Assembly (NCBI RefSeq): GCF_000166715.1
Contig: NZ_AEMI01000015.1
Location: forward strand, 62,001 to 126,000
DNA: 64,000 nucleotides
Direction: 5' to 3'
Source of the DNA: Leuconostoc gelidum subsp. gelidum KCTC 3527
GTDB lineage: Bacteria; Bacillota; Bacilli; Lactobacillales; Lactobacillaceae
Position numbers and translations under genes: made by a program. Every line of letters begins with the position of its first letter. The first letter of the stretch is position 1. The notes beneath the pieces were generated by a model, which saw only the letters and a program-made list of their open reading frames with translations, was not told the origin of the DNA and made no database searches. Shown here piece after piece: positions 45,726 to 56,546 of this stretch.

Positions 45726-47363
45726 TTACTTCTTAACTGCTAATTTCCAGTCTTGATTCAATCCAGTTGAATTAAGAACAATACCGGTCACCTTAGGATT
45801 TTGTAATGCATAACCTGCACGGAAATATAATGGGTTGAAGTTGCTATCCTTTAACAATGCTGCCTCAGCCATTTTATAGTCGTTATCACGAGCTGATGCC
45901 TTCAATGCATCAGTTGATTCAGCCTTATTAACTAAAGCGTCATAAGCTTCATTCTTGAACTGGCCATTATTATTTGAGGCATCTGTTTTAAAGATATCGT
46001 AGTATGTTGATCCCTCTGGATAATCGCCACCCCACAATGACACAACAATGTCAAAGTTTTGTGTTTGTGAATCTTTAATACGTTGTGAAAATGGTACAAA
46101 CTTTTGGTTGATCTTCAAACCTGGCAAAGCCTTTTCCCATGATCCCTGCAAATAATCCAAAGTTGACTTAGCTGCTGGTGAGTCTGCGTCTGAGGTAACA
46201 GTAATCGTTGCCTGACTCTCACCAACTTCTTTCAATCCCTCTTGGAACAAAGTGGCTGCCTTTTTAGGGTCAAACTTATAACCCGGCGCAACAAACTTAG
46301 CTAAATCTTCACCAGAAGCTGTCTTAGCCAGACCTTCTGGTGCCAAACCAGTTGCTGGCGTTGAAATTCCTGCAGTCACTTGATCTGTTAATTCTTTACG
46401 ATTAGTTGCTAAGTTTAAAGCTTCACGAATCTTAGCATTGGCTAAGAATTTGTTCTTACCTGTTTGATTATATTGCAAGTAAGCTGTGGTTGCTTCTGGT
46501 GCCTTTGATACATTTTTATCATTCTTGTTAGCTTTGTATAGTTCAGGTGTACCAGAGATAAGTACACGATCAATCTTTCCTTGCTTATAAAGCTGAACTG
46601 CTGTTTCCGGCTTTTGAACGACTTGCACATCAATTTGTTTTGTCTTAATATTTTTGGCATCCCAATAATTATCATTCTTAATTAACTTAAAACTATTGTT
46701 AGTACCATTCCAGCCTTCAACTTTATAAGGGCCTGAATAAAGTGATGTTGCTGCAGTTGTTGCATATTTTTTACCTTCTTTAGTCACAAAACTTTGTTTT
46801 TGTGGCATAAAGTTAGAGAATGTTAATAGATATTCAAACTGTGGTAATGGTCGTTCTAAGTCAAATGTAATTGTGTTTCCCTTAGCTGTTACACCAAGTG
46901 TATCAACATCGGCTTTCCCTGCTGCAATTTTGTCAGCATTCTTTACGCCTGACGCAAGATAGGCATATTGAGAAGCTGTCTTAGGATCAACAATTCGTTG
47001 CCATGAATAAACAAAATCTTGTGCTGTTAACTTTGACCCGTCAGACCACTTTAAACCATTTTTCAAAACAACTGTGTATTTCAAACCATCATCAGAGACT
47101 TTCACTGACTTAGCCAACTCTAACTGTGCTTTTCCTTTAGAATCGACACGCATTAAGTTTGAGCCTGAATTACCAATAATTGCTCCAGAATACGTATCCG
47201 TATTCTTAGAAATATCCAACGTTTGAATAGGCGTTGGCAACTGAAATGACAAATTCTTACTATTTCCTGATGAGCTTCCGCCCCAGAGACCTGCTGCACG
47301 TGTACCGCCAACAACAACCACAACAGCTGCTGCGCCGATAGCCACTTTTTTCCATGTATCCAT
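45726..47363 (-). CDS. oppA: Peptide-binding protein OppA, copy 2
   Basis: 545 residues, same build as copy 1 with long identical stretches (RIVDPKTASQYAYLASGVKN). Same N terminus MDTWKKVAIGAAAVVVVVGG without a lipobox Cys. Differences concentrate in the mature binding regions, suggesting distinct peptide preferences feeding the same permease. The leader sequences of both copies (TTAATATTCTCATATACAAC and CATACTAATATCCTCCC on the plus strand) are nearly identical. Confidence 0.92.
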   Translation of the reverse strand: MDTWKKVAIGAAAVVVVVGGTRAAGLWGGSSSGNSKNLSFQLPTPIQTLDISKNTDTYSGAIIGNSGSNLMRVDSKGKAQLELAKSVKVSDDGLKYTVVLKNGLKWSDGSKLTAQDFVYSWQRIVDPKTASQYAYLASGVKNADKIAAGKADVDTLGVTAKGNTITFDLERPLPQFEYLLTFSNFMPQKQSFVTKEGKKYATTAATSLYSGPYKVEGWNGTNNSFKLIKNDNYWDAKNIKTKQIDVQVVQKPETAVQLYKQGKIDRVLISGTPELYKANKNDKNVSKAPEATTAYLQYNQTGKNKFLANAKIREALNLATNRKELTDQVTAGISTPATGLAPEGLAKTASGEDLAKFVAPGYKFDPKKAATLFQEGLKEVGESQATITVTSDADSPAAKSTLDYLQGSWEKALPGLKINQKFVPFSQRIKDSQTQNFDIVVSLWGGDYPEGSTYYDIFKTDASNNNGQFKNEAYDALVNKAESTDALKASARDNDYKMAEAALLKDSNFNPLYFRAGYALQNPKVTGIVLNSTGLNQDWKLAVKK

Positions 47364-47544
47364 ACTAATATCCTCCCGAGATATGTCAGTTATTTTTTAA
47401 ACACACATTAATGAAATTAGTATATCACTTAATATTCTCATATACAACTAATATTTAATCGTTATATTTCACAATACTATTTTAAAATAGATTGATTACA
47501 TAGTTAACAGAGAGCGATAACTAACCTTAGTAGCATTATTGTAT

Positions 47545-48204
47545 CTAAGCCAATTTGTGATCAGCCCATTTTGCTAATAGTGATAAGCCATAGTTTAGCA
47601 AGAAATAAACCAACGTAATTGCAATTAGTACAGGAACTATATATGTTGAATTTTGTGCATAAACAATTTGACCACGATAAGTCATTTCAGATAGCACAAT
47701 TCCCAATGCCAAGCTGGTGTCTTTTACCAATGAAATTAATTGAGAAATAATTGGTGGTATCATTTTTTTGTAGGCTTGTGGCAAAACAATATAAACCATT
47801 GTTTGCATATTACTCAAGCCATTCGCTCGTGCACCTTCAAACTGACCATTATCAACTGATTCCAGACCACCACGCACAATTTCTGCTAGCATAGCTGACT
47901 CAAATGTACTCATTGCAATAACTGTGGCCCAAAAGATTGGTAAATGAATGCCAATTTTAGGTAGTGCAAAATAAACAAAAAATATAATTAATAACAATGG
48001 TAAATTACGAATGATATTGTTAATTGTACCCACAAATGTAGAAAAATAAGGTAAACGTTCAAATTGAATAATGCCAACAATAGAACCAAAAATCAAACTC
48101 AAAATAACTGATATAACTGATACACCCACAGTAATACCCAAACCACCCAACAGATAAAGGACGTTTTGTGGTGTGAAGGCGCTAAATATTCCTAATGTAA
48201 CCAT
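47545..48204 (-). CDS. Polar amino-acid ABC transporter permease
   Basis: 219-residue HisM/GlnP-type permease with the EAA loop FEGARANGLSNMQTMVYIVLPQAYKKMIPP and five helices. Forms a heterodimer with the next permease in a glutamine/glutamate/aspartate-type system. Substrate cannot be fixed from the permease. Confidence 0.9.
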   Translation of the reverse strand: MVTLGIFSAFTPQNVLYLLGGLGITVGVSVISVILSLIFGSIVGIIQFERLPYFSTFVGTINNIIRNLPLLLIIFFVYFALPKIGIHLPIFWATVIAMSTFESAMLAEIVRGGLESVDNGQFEGARANGLSNMQTMVYIVLPQAYKKMIPPIISQLISLVKDTSLALGIVLSEMTYRGQIVYAQNSTYIVPVLIAITLVYFLLNYGLSLLAKWADHKLA

Positions 48205-48213
48205 AATTCCTCC

Positions 48214-48855
48214 TTACAATGCGCGCTTAAGCTTACGCTCAAGGTGTTGTATATAGTAGCTTAACGGTAATGTGAGAATTAAGTAGAAGATTGCCACAAT
48301 AATATACGTACTGAATGTGTCAAATGTATTTGCCGCAACCATATTTCCTTGATACATCAAGTCTAATCCACCAACAAACGCGAGGATAGATGAATTTTTT
48401 ACCAAATTAATAAACTGATTTCCCAATGAAGGTAAAGCAATTCGAAATGCTTGAGGTAAGATAATATACTGCATTGCTTGTCCAAACGACAAACCATTGG
48501 CACGTGCACCTTCCATTTGTCCACCATCAACTGCTAAAATACCCGCTCTAACAGTTTCGGCAATAAATGCTGACGTATACAACATTAAAGCGACCGTTCC
48601 AGAAGTGAATCCACTCATCTTAACGTACTTTGAAACAACTAGAAAAAAGAAGAAGGTAATAATTAACAAGGGAATATTTCGAAAGACCTGAACATAAACG
48701 TTTCCTATTACTTGCGCCCATTTTTGTGGGACAATCTGCATAATTGCAAAGCCTGTTCCAAGAATCATTGATCCAATCAATGCAATTATACTAGACAGTA
48801 ATGTATAACCAAATCCTTGCAAGAATGTTGGGAAATTATTTTGTAATAATGCCAT
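48214..48855 (-). CDS. Polar amino-acid ABC transporter permease
   Basis: 213-residue permease of the same family with EAA loop MEGARANGLSFGQAMQYIILPQAFRIALPS. The ATG at 48855 overlaps the stop of the binding-protein gene (TAATG) behind GGAGG. Second half of the permease heterodimer. Confidence 0.9.
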   Translation of the reverse strand: MALLQNNFPTFLQGFGYTLLSSIIALIGSMILGTGFAIMQIVPQKWAQVIGNVYVQVFRNIPLLIITFFFFLVVSKYVKMSGFTSGTVALMLYTSAFIAETVRAGILAVDGGQMEGARANGLSFGQAMQYIILPQAFRIALPSLGNQFINLVKNSSILAFVGGLDLMYQGNMVAANTFDTFSTYIIVAIFYLILTLPLSYYIQHLERKLKRAL

Positions 48856-49721
48856 TATTTCGCCTCCAAACTGCGCCAATCAAGACCTGGAACGTGACTA
48901 AACCACTTCTTAATGAGCTGATTATAAATACCATTTTGTTTAATCGTAGCCAATGCCGCATTCGTTTCTTTAATCATTGGCTTTTGATTATTATCAAAAG
49001 CAATCCCATAAGGGCCATGTGTGAATGTTCCACCAGCAATATGATACTCAGGGTTTTCCGTGGCAAAACCATACAAAATAGCATTATCCGTTGACATCGC
49101 TTGCCCTTGACCACTTTTTAGAGCTTGCATCCCTGTCGCATAGTCCTGAACAGCTAGTAGTTTTGCTTTTGGCGCAAATTTTGCCGTTTCAGTGGCCGCT
49201 GTTGTGCCAACAACCACAATGACCGTGTATTTAGAACTGTTCATATCTTTTATTGAATTAATACCAGAATCTTTTTTAACTAAGATTGACTGGCCAGCAT
49301 CAAAATACTGATTGGTAAAATCAATAATTTTTTCACGTTCTGGCGTAATTGTCATTGTTGATACAGAACCATCAATATTTGTGTTTTTCAGTAACTGCAT
49401 CTTTGATGCTGTTGAAACTGGCACAAACTCAGCAGACATTGGTACACCAGTTTGCTTTGAAATTTGAACTGTCAGTGCTCTAGCAATGTCAATATCAAAT
49501 CCTTGAGATATACCCGTTTTTGTATCCATCAGTCCAAATAAACGTGTATCAGCTTTCACACCCCACACAATTCGGCCTAATTTTTCCACACGAGCGAGTG
49601 TATCTTGATGTTCTGCATTTCTATTGGCTGTTGCTGTTGCCCACATTAAACCAAGGACAATAACGGCAGCCAAGACAATTGTAGCTATAATGCCAAATTG
49701 TCGCTTTTTAGCTTTTTCCAT
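48855..49721 (-). CDS. Polar amino-acid ABC transporter substrate-binding protein
   Basis: 288 residues, SBP family 3: FGLMDTKTGISQGFDIDIARAL, STMTITPEREKIIDFTNQYF. The N-terminal helix FGIIATIVLAAVIVLGLMWA lacks a lipobox Cys, like the two OppA proteins, so it seems membrane-anchored by the uncleaved helix. Probable ligands are glutamine, glutamate or aspartate. Confidence 0.88.
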   Translation of the reverse strand: MEKAKKRQFGIIATIVLAAVIVLGLMWATATANRNAEHQDTLARVEKLGRIVWGVKADTRLFGLMDTKTGISQGFDIDIARALTVQISKQTGVPMSAEFVPVSTASKMQLLKNTNIDGSVSTMTITPEREKIIDFTNQYFDAGQSILVKKDSGINSIKDMNSSKYTVIVVVGTTAATETAKFAPKAKLLAVQDYATGMQALKSGQGQAMSTDNAILYGFATENPEYHIAGGTFTHGPYGIAFDNNQKPMIKETNAALATIKQNGIYNQLIKKWFSHVPGLDWRSLEAK

Positions 49722-49807
49722 AATATATATACGTCACCCATCTAGTTCATAGCTTGATTGTATACCCCTCAAGCCATGGGCCTCAGTAAACGCAATTCCT
49801 CCCTATT

Positions 49808-50545
49808 TTAGTGATGTTCAACTTGACTCAAAAACTTTTGTGCACGAACTTCCTTTGGCTTTTCAAAGAATTCCTTCGTTGTGCTATCTTCTAAAATTTC
49901 TCCCTCAGCCATAAAAATAACACGATCTGCAACGGCTTTCGCAAAACTCATTTCATGTGTGACAACAAGCATTGTCATTGACGAATCTTTAGCAATGTCT
50001 CGCATAACATCTAATACATCCCCAACCATTTCAGGATCTAAAGCGGAGGTTGGTTCATCAAACAATAGTGCTTTTGGTTGCATAGCTAATGAACGCGCAA
50101 TTGCTGCACGTTGTTTTTGACCACCAGATAATTCTGATGGCATATTAGCCGCTTTATCAGCTAAACCAACTTTTTCCAACAACTCCATCGCTAATTTCTT
50201 ATTTTCAGCCTCATCTCGCTTCAAAACCAAACGTGGTGCTAACATTACATTTTCTAAGGTTGTTTTATTATCATACAAATTAAAATGTTGAAACACCATG
50301 CCAACATTTTTACGAATACGATTCATATCTGTTTTTGGGTCGTGCAAGTCAAATCCGTTGACTAGTAACTGTCCTTCTTCGATTTCTTCCAAACCATTAA
50401 CAGTACGAATCAATGTTGACTTTCCTGACCCAGAAGGGCCAATTAAAACAACTGTCTCACCTTCATCAATTGTTAAATTAACGTTTTTTAGTGCGTGAAA
50501 GTTACCATAGTACTTTTCTACATTTTTAAACTCAATCATTGACAT
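49808..50545 (-). CDS. glnQ: Polar amino-acid ABC transporter ATPase (GlnQ-like)
   Basis: 245 residues: [72 protein letters not shown]. The typical GlnQ/HisP sequence. First gene of the four-gene operon. Confidence 0.92.
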   Translation of the reverse strand: MSMIEFKNVEKYYGNFHALKNVNLTIDEGETVVLIGPSGSGKSTLIRTVNGLEEIEEGQLLVNGFDLHDPKTDMNRIRKNVGMVFQHFNLYDNKTTLENVMLAPRLVLKRDEAENKKLAMELLEKVGLADKAANMPSELSGGQKQRAAIARSLAMQPKALLFDEPTSALDPEMVGDVLDVMRDIAKDSSMTMLVVTHEMSFAKAVADRVIFMAEGEILEDSTTKEFFEKPKEVRAQKFLSQVEHH

Positions 50546-50764
50546 ACGTAAATCTCTCCTTATTCATGCGTATTCACCATATCGCACACATATATTAACT
50601 GTAAAAAGATGACAATTAAAATACTTTTTCGTATTTTAAGTCTGTTCACCTGATTATGTTCTATTTCTATTGTACCCGTTTTAACTCATTGTCACCATAT
50701 TCATGGCAGAAAACATAACATACAAATGTGAACTATTTAACATTTTACACACATTACTTTATTT

Positions 50765-52561
50765 TCAATTACTATCATTAGTTATACCTTGTAAGCGATA
50801 TAAGTCATAGTATTGTCCCTGCAACTGCAGTAATTCCTCATGTGTTCCATGTTCAACAACCTCACCTTTATCTAACACTAAAATCAAATCAGCATCTTTA
50901 ATTGTCGATAACCGATGTGCAATAGCAATAGTGGTACGATTTTGACGCATTTTTAATAGTGATTTTTGAATCAAAGCCTCCGTCTCAGTATCAACATTTG
51001 CTGTTGCTTCATCCAATATTAAAATTTTGGGATCTCTAACAATTGCCCGTGCAAAACTAATTAATTGTTTTTCCCCAGCAGAAAATCCTGATCCGCCTTC
51101 TTGCACTTTTGCATGATAATTACCTGGCAATGCAGATATAAACTTATCAGCCCCAACAAACTCGGCAGCTGCCTTAACTTGTTCATCTGTAATCGTATCA
51201 TCATACATACGAATATTAGATGAAATATCACCAAAAAACATGAACGGATCTTGCAAAACCAATCCCATTTTTTGACGAATATTTTTTAAAGCAATGTCTC
51301 GAATATCATGATCATCAATTAAAATATTTCCAGATTGAAACTCATAGAATCGCATCAGTGCATTGATTGTTGAAGATTTACCAGACCCAGTGTGACCAAC
51401 AAGTGCCACCGTATCACCCGGATTAGCCGTAAAATTGAGATCTTTTAATATTTGATGTTGCCCATCATAACTAAAATCAACATGCTGAAACGCGATTTTT
51501 CCTGCTGTAATATCTTGCTTGGCATCCACATTCTGTGCTGGCGCATAAGTATCATCAGCTAAAATACCTAAAATGCGATAACCTGACACAAGTCCTTCTT
51601 GAAATGGACTAAATAAGTTCATAACACTTTCTAATGGACTAAATATGTTGTTTAAATACGTGGTAAAAGCATAAATGACACCTGCAGAAACAACTGTTGA
51701 CATGGACATCACACCAAAGTACCAAAATACGAGTACCATGGCTGCGCCCAGCAACATATCGACCATTGGCTCCAGCAATAAAGCATCTGCCTTTACCATA
51801 CGAAAACGGGCATTAAAATATTCACCATTGACTTTAGCAAACGACTTTTTAAAACGATCTTCTTGATAAAACTCCTGAATAACATCAATACCTGTAATAC
51901 TTTCAGCAATTTTAGCATTTAAATGTGATAGCCGTTCACGCATATGTCGAAACAAGCTAGATGAAAAACGTTGATATAAAATCACTGACCCGACAATAAA
52001 CGGCACAACAATAAGCATCAGCAAAGTTGCTTTGACGCTCACCGTCAACATACCAATGTAGGCACCAATCATGCTCATAACAACAAATGTTAATTGCATG
52101 AAAAACCGCCAAAAATCAGCAAGCGAGGCTGTGTCATTGTTAACACGAGTGACTAACGAACCAGCTGGCACTTGGTCAAAAAATCTCATACCTAAGGTAT
52201 GTAACTTACGAAATACTTGCACTCTTATATCTTCTAGTGCATATTCAGCAGCTACTGTGAAATAATAGGCATTTAATGCATCTGCCACAGCTTGACTGAC
52301 CCGGATGACTGCTACTAAGACTGCAAAACTAATCATTACTTGTAAAGTAACGCTATCACGCTGTTGCAAATACGTCGTCATATAGTAAGCAATAATACGA
52401 GGTGCTGCTGCTTGCAGTAAAGCAAATGCAGCGCCAATGGCTAATGCACCAAAAAACATTTTTCGAAAGGGTTTGGCCATTCTAACCAGTGTCACAATAA
52501 CTCTTATCTGTTCTTTAATCGGGATACTTTTTGCCCACACAGAACTATTTTTTCCAGACAT
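50765..52561 (-). CDS. ABC exporter half, catalytic subunit of a heterodimer
   Basis: About 598 residues: six-helix exporter domain then NBD with GHTGSGKSSTINALMRF, FSAGEKQLISFARAIVRDPK and an intact Walker B Glu in ILILDEATANVDTETE. Pairs with the gene directly upstream, whose stop it overlaps by 17 bp, as in LmrCD/BmrCD-type multidrug exporters. Start at ATG 52561 behind GGGGG. Substrate unknown. Confidence 0.88.
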   Translation of the reverse strand: MSGKNSSVWAKSIPIKEQIRVIVTLVRMAKPFRKMFFGALAIGAAFALLQAAAPRIIAYYMTTYLQQRDSVTLQVMISFAVLVAVIRVSQAVADALNAYYFTVAAEYALEDIRVQVFRKLHTLGMRFFDQVPAGSLVTRVNNDTASLADFWRFFMQLTFVVMSMIGAYIGMLTVSVKATLLMLIVVPFIVGSVILYQRFSSSLFRHMRERLSHLNAKIAESITGIDVIQEFYQEDRFKKSFAKVNGEYFNARFRMVKADALLLEPMVDMLLGAAMVLVFWYFGVMSMSTVVSAGVIYAFTTYLNNIFSPLESVMNLFSPFQEGLVSGYRILGILADDTYAPAQNVDAKQDITAGKIAFQHVDFSYDGQHQILKDLNFTANPGDTVALVGHTGSGKSSTINALMRFYEFQSGNILIDDHDIRDIALKNIRQKMGLVLQDPFMFFGDISSNIRMYDDTITDEQVKAAAEFVGADKFISALPGNYHAKVQEGGSGFSAGEKQLISFARAIVRDPKILILDEATANVDTETEALIQKSLLKMRQNRTTIAIAHRLSTIKDADLILVLDKGEVVEHGTHEELLQLQGQYYDLYRLQGITNDSN

Positions 52562-54332
52562 CGTTAACCCCCTTTCCACTTAATTTATCTTCAAGTTCCG
52601 TTGCTAATTGCTGTTGTTGATACATTTCTGCATACCAGCCATTTCGCGCAATTAAAGACGCATGCGTCCCACGTTCTTTAATTTCACCATGGTCAAACAC
52701 AATAATTTCATCCGCGTTCATCACTGAACTAATACGGTGTGCAGCAATAATGGTTGTTTTTTCGCGACGCTCAGACTTTAAGGTCCCCAAAATATGTTTT
52801 TCCGTCAATGCATCAACTGCTGAAAGTGCATCATCCAAAATCAATATTTCTGGATCAGTAATCAATGCGCGCGCAATAGCTAATCGCTGTTTCTGACCAC
52901 CAGACAGGCTAACTCCCTGCTCACCAACTTCAGTATCATATCCATCTGGCAATGACAAGACATCTTCATTAAAATCAGCTTTTTTAGCAGCTAACATCAC
53001 ATCACGCTGATTTTTATTGATATCAGAAAATCGAATATTATCTCGAACCGTTGTTGAGAACAAAAAATTCTCTTGTGCTACGTAGCCAATTGATTTTAAA
53101 TAAGCGCTAAATGTATACGCTTTAATATTCACATCACCCACTCGAATATCACCGGTGTAGCCATCAAATTGACGTAATAGTAGTTTAATTAAGGTTGTTT
53201 TGCCAGCACCAACACGACCAACAATGCCAAGCGTCTCCCCTGCCTTAACCATGATATGGACATTGTGTAACGCCGGCTTTGTAGGATCCCCGTCTGGATA
53301 AGTAAACTGATCAATATTAATATTTAAATCACCTTTTGCCTGCTCAACAACACCATCTTCATCTTCAATAATGGCTGATTTTTCTGACAAAATACTTTGT
53401 ACACGTGTATATGATGCGTTTCCACGTTCCAAAACATTGAACAGTTGACCTAATCCAAACATTGGCCATACGAGCAAACCTAAATATGTCGAAAATGATA
53501 CCAGTTGACCAATTGTAATTTGATCGTTAAGTACAAGTGACCCACCATATGTCATCATAATAACGAAACTAATTGTCATTATAACGGTAGCCATTGGTCC
53601 AAATAATGAATCGATTAATGCCACCCTTTTATTGATTTGAATTGTATCTTTAACTTGAGACTCAAAAACGGCAACATCGGCCATTTCTTGTCCTAAAGTT
53701 TTAATGGCTTTAACACCAGCAATTGATTCTTGAGACTTGTTTGATAAACGTGAAAAAGCTTCTTGTGCTGATGTAAATGCCTGACGCATTTTTGGTGACA
53801 AATATCGCACACCTAAAACTAAAAGTGGTAAAGGTAAGACACCTATCAAGGTCAATCGCCAATCAACAACAATCACCATTGAAATGACGGTAAAAATAAT
53901 CACAACAACTGAATCAACTAACATTAAAATGCCACCAGATGCAACGCGTTGTATAGCTGACAAATCATTTGTAGCATGTGCCATCAAGTCACCTGTTCGA
54001 TGTCGCTGATAAAAAGTGGTATCCATCTTCATATAATGATCAAACAATTGCTGACGCAATGTTTTTTCAAGTAAAGCAGACCCTTGAAAAATATGCGTAA
54101 TCCAAGCGTATCTAAAAACATACATCAACAGCGCAAATAAAAAAATGCCACCAGCATAAAACACTAAGTTTTCTACTGTTAGCGTCCGTGATACAACTTG
54201 ATCTGTAAAACGGCCAATTAAGGCTGGTGACACCATTTGAGAAATTTCCGTCAAAAACAAAAAAGACAGTCCCACAATATAAAGTCGCTTATTTTGACGG
54301 AAAAACCACATTAATTTTCCAAAAATATTCAT
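52545..54332 (-). CDS. ABC exporter half, degenerate-site subunit
   Basis: About 595 residues, exporter domain plus NBD with [38 protein letters not shown]. Walker B ends ILILDDALSAVD, with Asp in place of the catalytic Glu, the usual asymmetry of heterodimeric exporters. Start ATG 54332 behind GGAGATG. Confidence 0.88.
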   Translation of the reverse strand: MNIFGKLMWFFRQNKRLYIVGLSFLFLTEISQMVSPALIGRFTDQVVSRTLTVENLVFYAGGIFLFALLMYVFRYAWITHIFQGSALLEKTLRQQLFDHYMKMDTTFYQRHRTGDLMAHATNDLSAIQRVASGGILMLVDSVVVIIFTVISMVIVVDWRLTLIGVLPLPLLVLGVRYLSPKMRQAFTSAQEAFSRLSNKSQESIAGVKAIKTLGQEMADVAVFESQVKDTIQINKRVALIDSLFGPMATVIMTISFVIMMTYGGSLVLNDQITIGQLVSFSTYLGLLVWPMFGLGQLFNVLERGNASYTRVQSILSEKSAIIEDEDGVVEQAKGDLNINIDQFTYPDGDPTKPALHNVHIMVKAGETLGIVGRVGAGKTTLIKLLLRQFDGYTGDIRVGDVNIKAYTFSAYLKSIGYVAQENFLFSTTVRDNIRFSDINKNQRDVMLAAKKADFNEDVLSLPDGYDTEVGEQGVSLSGGQKQRLAIARALITDPEILILDDALSAVDALTEKHILGTLKSERREKTTIIAAHRISSVMNADEIIVFDHGEIKERGTHASLIARNGWYAEMYQQQQLATELEDKLSGKGVNDVWKK

Positions 54333-54427
54333 ACACATCTCCAATTTTATATTTAAAATTTATAACAAAATAATGCGCGTCAAAACTTAAATATCTCTCA
54401 AAACAAGATAAAAAATGTAACATACGA

Positions 54428-55378
54428 TTAGTATGTCATTATTTGATTAGCCACAAATGCAATTGCACCCCAAACTAACGCCCACAATATTTGACGTTTT
54501 ATATTCATACTCATTACACCAGCGAATTCTCTAAAAAAAGCCGGTACACGATAAACTAAAGGCACAAATCCCCCACGTCCTTGCGCATCAATATTTTGTT
54601 TTTTAGCTAACAAAACACCTCTAAAAACATGATAACCACTTGTATAAAATGTAAATGGTTGCTGAGAAAGTAATTGTGACGTATATTTTAAATTTTGATA
54701 GGTATTTCGTGAACGGTTTTCTAGTTGTGTTTTCTCAAGTGGTACATCATAATGTGATACAGACCAGTCGCGCATCGCTTCAGCTTCACTAATTAACTGA
54801 TCTTCCCCCTGTCCACCAGAAAAAACAATCATCGGATATTCCGACATTTTGTTGGCATCTGCTACTGCTGCTTGAATACGTTTATCGACTATGTTCCCGA
54901 CTCTATATCCTTCTGCCAAACCGCCACCAAGCACTACCAATGGCCCGTGAGTTGGTGCTTTGCTTTGATAACCGTAGATTACACTGCTCACTATAAACCG
55001 ACAAAATTGCCATACAAAATATAACATCAACCATGGTGCACTCAACCACCATAATGACCACTGACTAAACAATAATAAACACATCAGATAAACACCAACT
55101 AACAGCGGCAATCCCCACTGATGTGACTTTTTCCAACTATGTCGTACCATACTTAATAACAACAAAATACCAAAAAAAACAGCCATACTATAACCAATAT
55201 GAACAGTTAATTTTAAAACTTTTGGTGTAACATTTAAAAAATGGTACATAAAAATAACGACACCAATAACAATGAAAACCCCAAACGTGCCAATTCTCAT
55301 TGTCGCAGGATTTTGTTGCACTTGGTAGTGCAACAAAATTCCTAATACAATTATCGTTAAAAATAAAAAGATTTCCAT
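54428..55378 (-). CDS. DUF218/YdcF-like membrane protein
   Basis: 316 residues: about four or five N-terminal helices, then the DUF218 (SanA/ElyC/YdcF) domain with LVVLGGGLAEGYRVG, VFSGGQGEDQLISEAEAM, ENRSRNTYQNLKY and TSGYHVFRG. Relatives are linked to envelope integrity, but the reaction is not known. Confidence 0.82.
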   Translation of the reverse strand: MEIFLFLTIIVLGILLHYQVQQNPATMRIGTFGVFIVIGVVIFMYHFLNVTPKVLKLTVHIGYSMAVFFGILLLLSMVRHSWKKSHQWGLPLLVGVYLMCLLLFSQWSLWWLSAPWLMLYFVWQFCRFIVSSVIYGYQSKAPTHGPLVVLGGGLAEGYRVGNIVDKRIQAAVADANKMSEYPMIVFSGGQGEDQLISEAEAMRDWSVSHYDVPLEKTQLENRSRNTYQNLKYTSQLLSQQPFTFYTSGYHVFRGVLLAKKQNIDAQGRGGFVPLVYRVPAFFREFAGVMSMNIKRQILWALVWGAIAFVANQIMTY

Positions 55379-55398
55379 AAGCTTATTGTAACATGCTG

Positions 55399-56493
55399 TT
55401 AGATCTCAAATTTACCTGCAGCACCTACTGGCACCCGAACTAAATCTAAATCGACCAGCCGTTCAGCAATTTGAACTGTATTCCAAGCAGCACCTTTTAA
55501 CAAATTATCAGATACCACCCACATATGAAAAGAATCATCGTTTTCTAAATCTGGACGGACACGACCAACAAAAGTTTCTCGTTTTCCCTCAGCATTAATT
55601 GGTTGTGGATATAACTGCTTTTTAGGATCATCTTCTAAAATAACGCCGGATGCTTGACTTAATGCCTGTTGAATGCCAGCAGACGTAGCACCAGTATTTG
55701 GCTCTGTTTCAAAATAAACTGTTTCGCCATGCCCTACTGGAACGGGTACTCGGACAGCTGTGCCTGTTACTTTAACTGACTTAGAATTTTTGTCTCCGAA
55801 CATAATTTTTTTAGTTTCATGAATCATTTTCCATTCTTCATGTGTATAACCATCGTCTTCAAACACATCAATTTGTGGCAATAAATTATAAGCTAGTGGG
55901 TAGTGTTTATCAGAACCCTTGACAGGCAAAATGTTAGCAACCATTTTTTCACCAGCATTATGAGCTTCTGTCTGAGCTACTAGTTCTTCCCATGCTGTTT
56001 GACCTGCCCCAGATGCTGCCTGATAAGTAGACACAATGACACGACGCAACCCAAACGCGCGACGTATTGGCTCCAAGGCCACGACCATTTGAGTCGTTGA
56101 ACAATTTGGGTTAGCAATAATACCGTTATGTCCTTGTAAATCAGCTTCGTTAACTTCAGGCACGACAAGTGGTACATTATCATTCATACGCCAATAACTT
56201 GAATTATCCACCACAACTGCGCCACGTTTAACTGCTTCCGGTGCAAAACGTTGCGATACAGAACCACCTCCAGAAGCCAATACCAAATCAATGCCACTAA
56301 AACTGTCTGCTGTCGCTTCTTCAACAGTTAATTCTTGTCCTTTGAAAGTAAGTTTTTTACCAGCTGATCGCGCTGAAGCGAGTAATTTCAAACTGTTAAC
56401 TGGTATCGTTGATTCTTCAAGTTGTGACATCAACCGTGTACCAACTGCTCCGGTTGCGCCAAGTATTGCAATGTTATATGTACGTTCTGTCAT
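55399..56493 (-). CDS. asd: Aspartate-semialdehyde dehydrogenase
   Basis: Makes aspartate semialdehyde for lysine/diaminopimelate, threonine and methionine. 364 residues: ILGATGAVGTRLMSQL NADP loop, catalytic Cys in ANPNCSTTQMV, GHGETVYFETEP near the His site. Lies 53 bp after alr in the same direction, both downstream of a lysine riboswitch, consistent with its role in lysine supply. Confidence 0.95.
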   Translation of the reverse strand: MTERTYNIAILGATGAVGTRLMSQLEESTIPVNSLKLLASARSAGKKLTFKGQELTVEEATADSFSGIDLVLASGGGSVSQRFAPEAVKRGAVVVDNSSYWRMNDNVPLVVPEVNEADLQGHNGIIANPNCSTTQMVVALEPIRRAFGLRRVIVSTYQAASGAGQTAWEELVAQTEAHNAGEKMVANILPVKGSDKHYPLAYNLLPQIDVFEDDGYTHEEWKMIHETKKIMFGDKNSKSVKVTGTAVRVPVPVGHGETVYFETEPNTGATSAGIQQALSQASGVILEDDPKKQLYPQPINAEGKRETFVGRVRPDLENDDSFHMWVVSDNLLKGAAWNTVQIAERLVDLDLVRVPVGAAGKFEI

Positions 56494-56546
56494 GTTTATT
56501 TTCTCTCCTCAATTTTTCAATATTTCCCTTGAGTTAGCTAATTATA

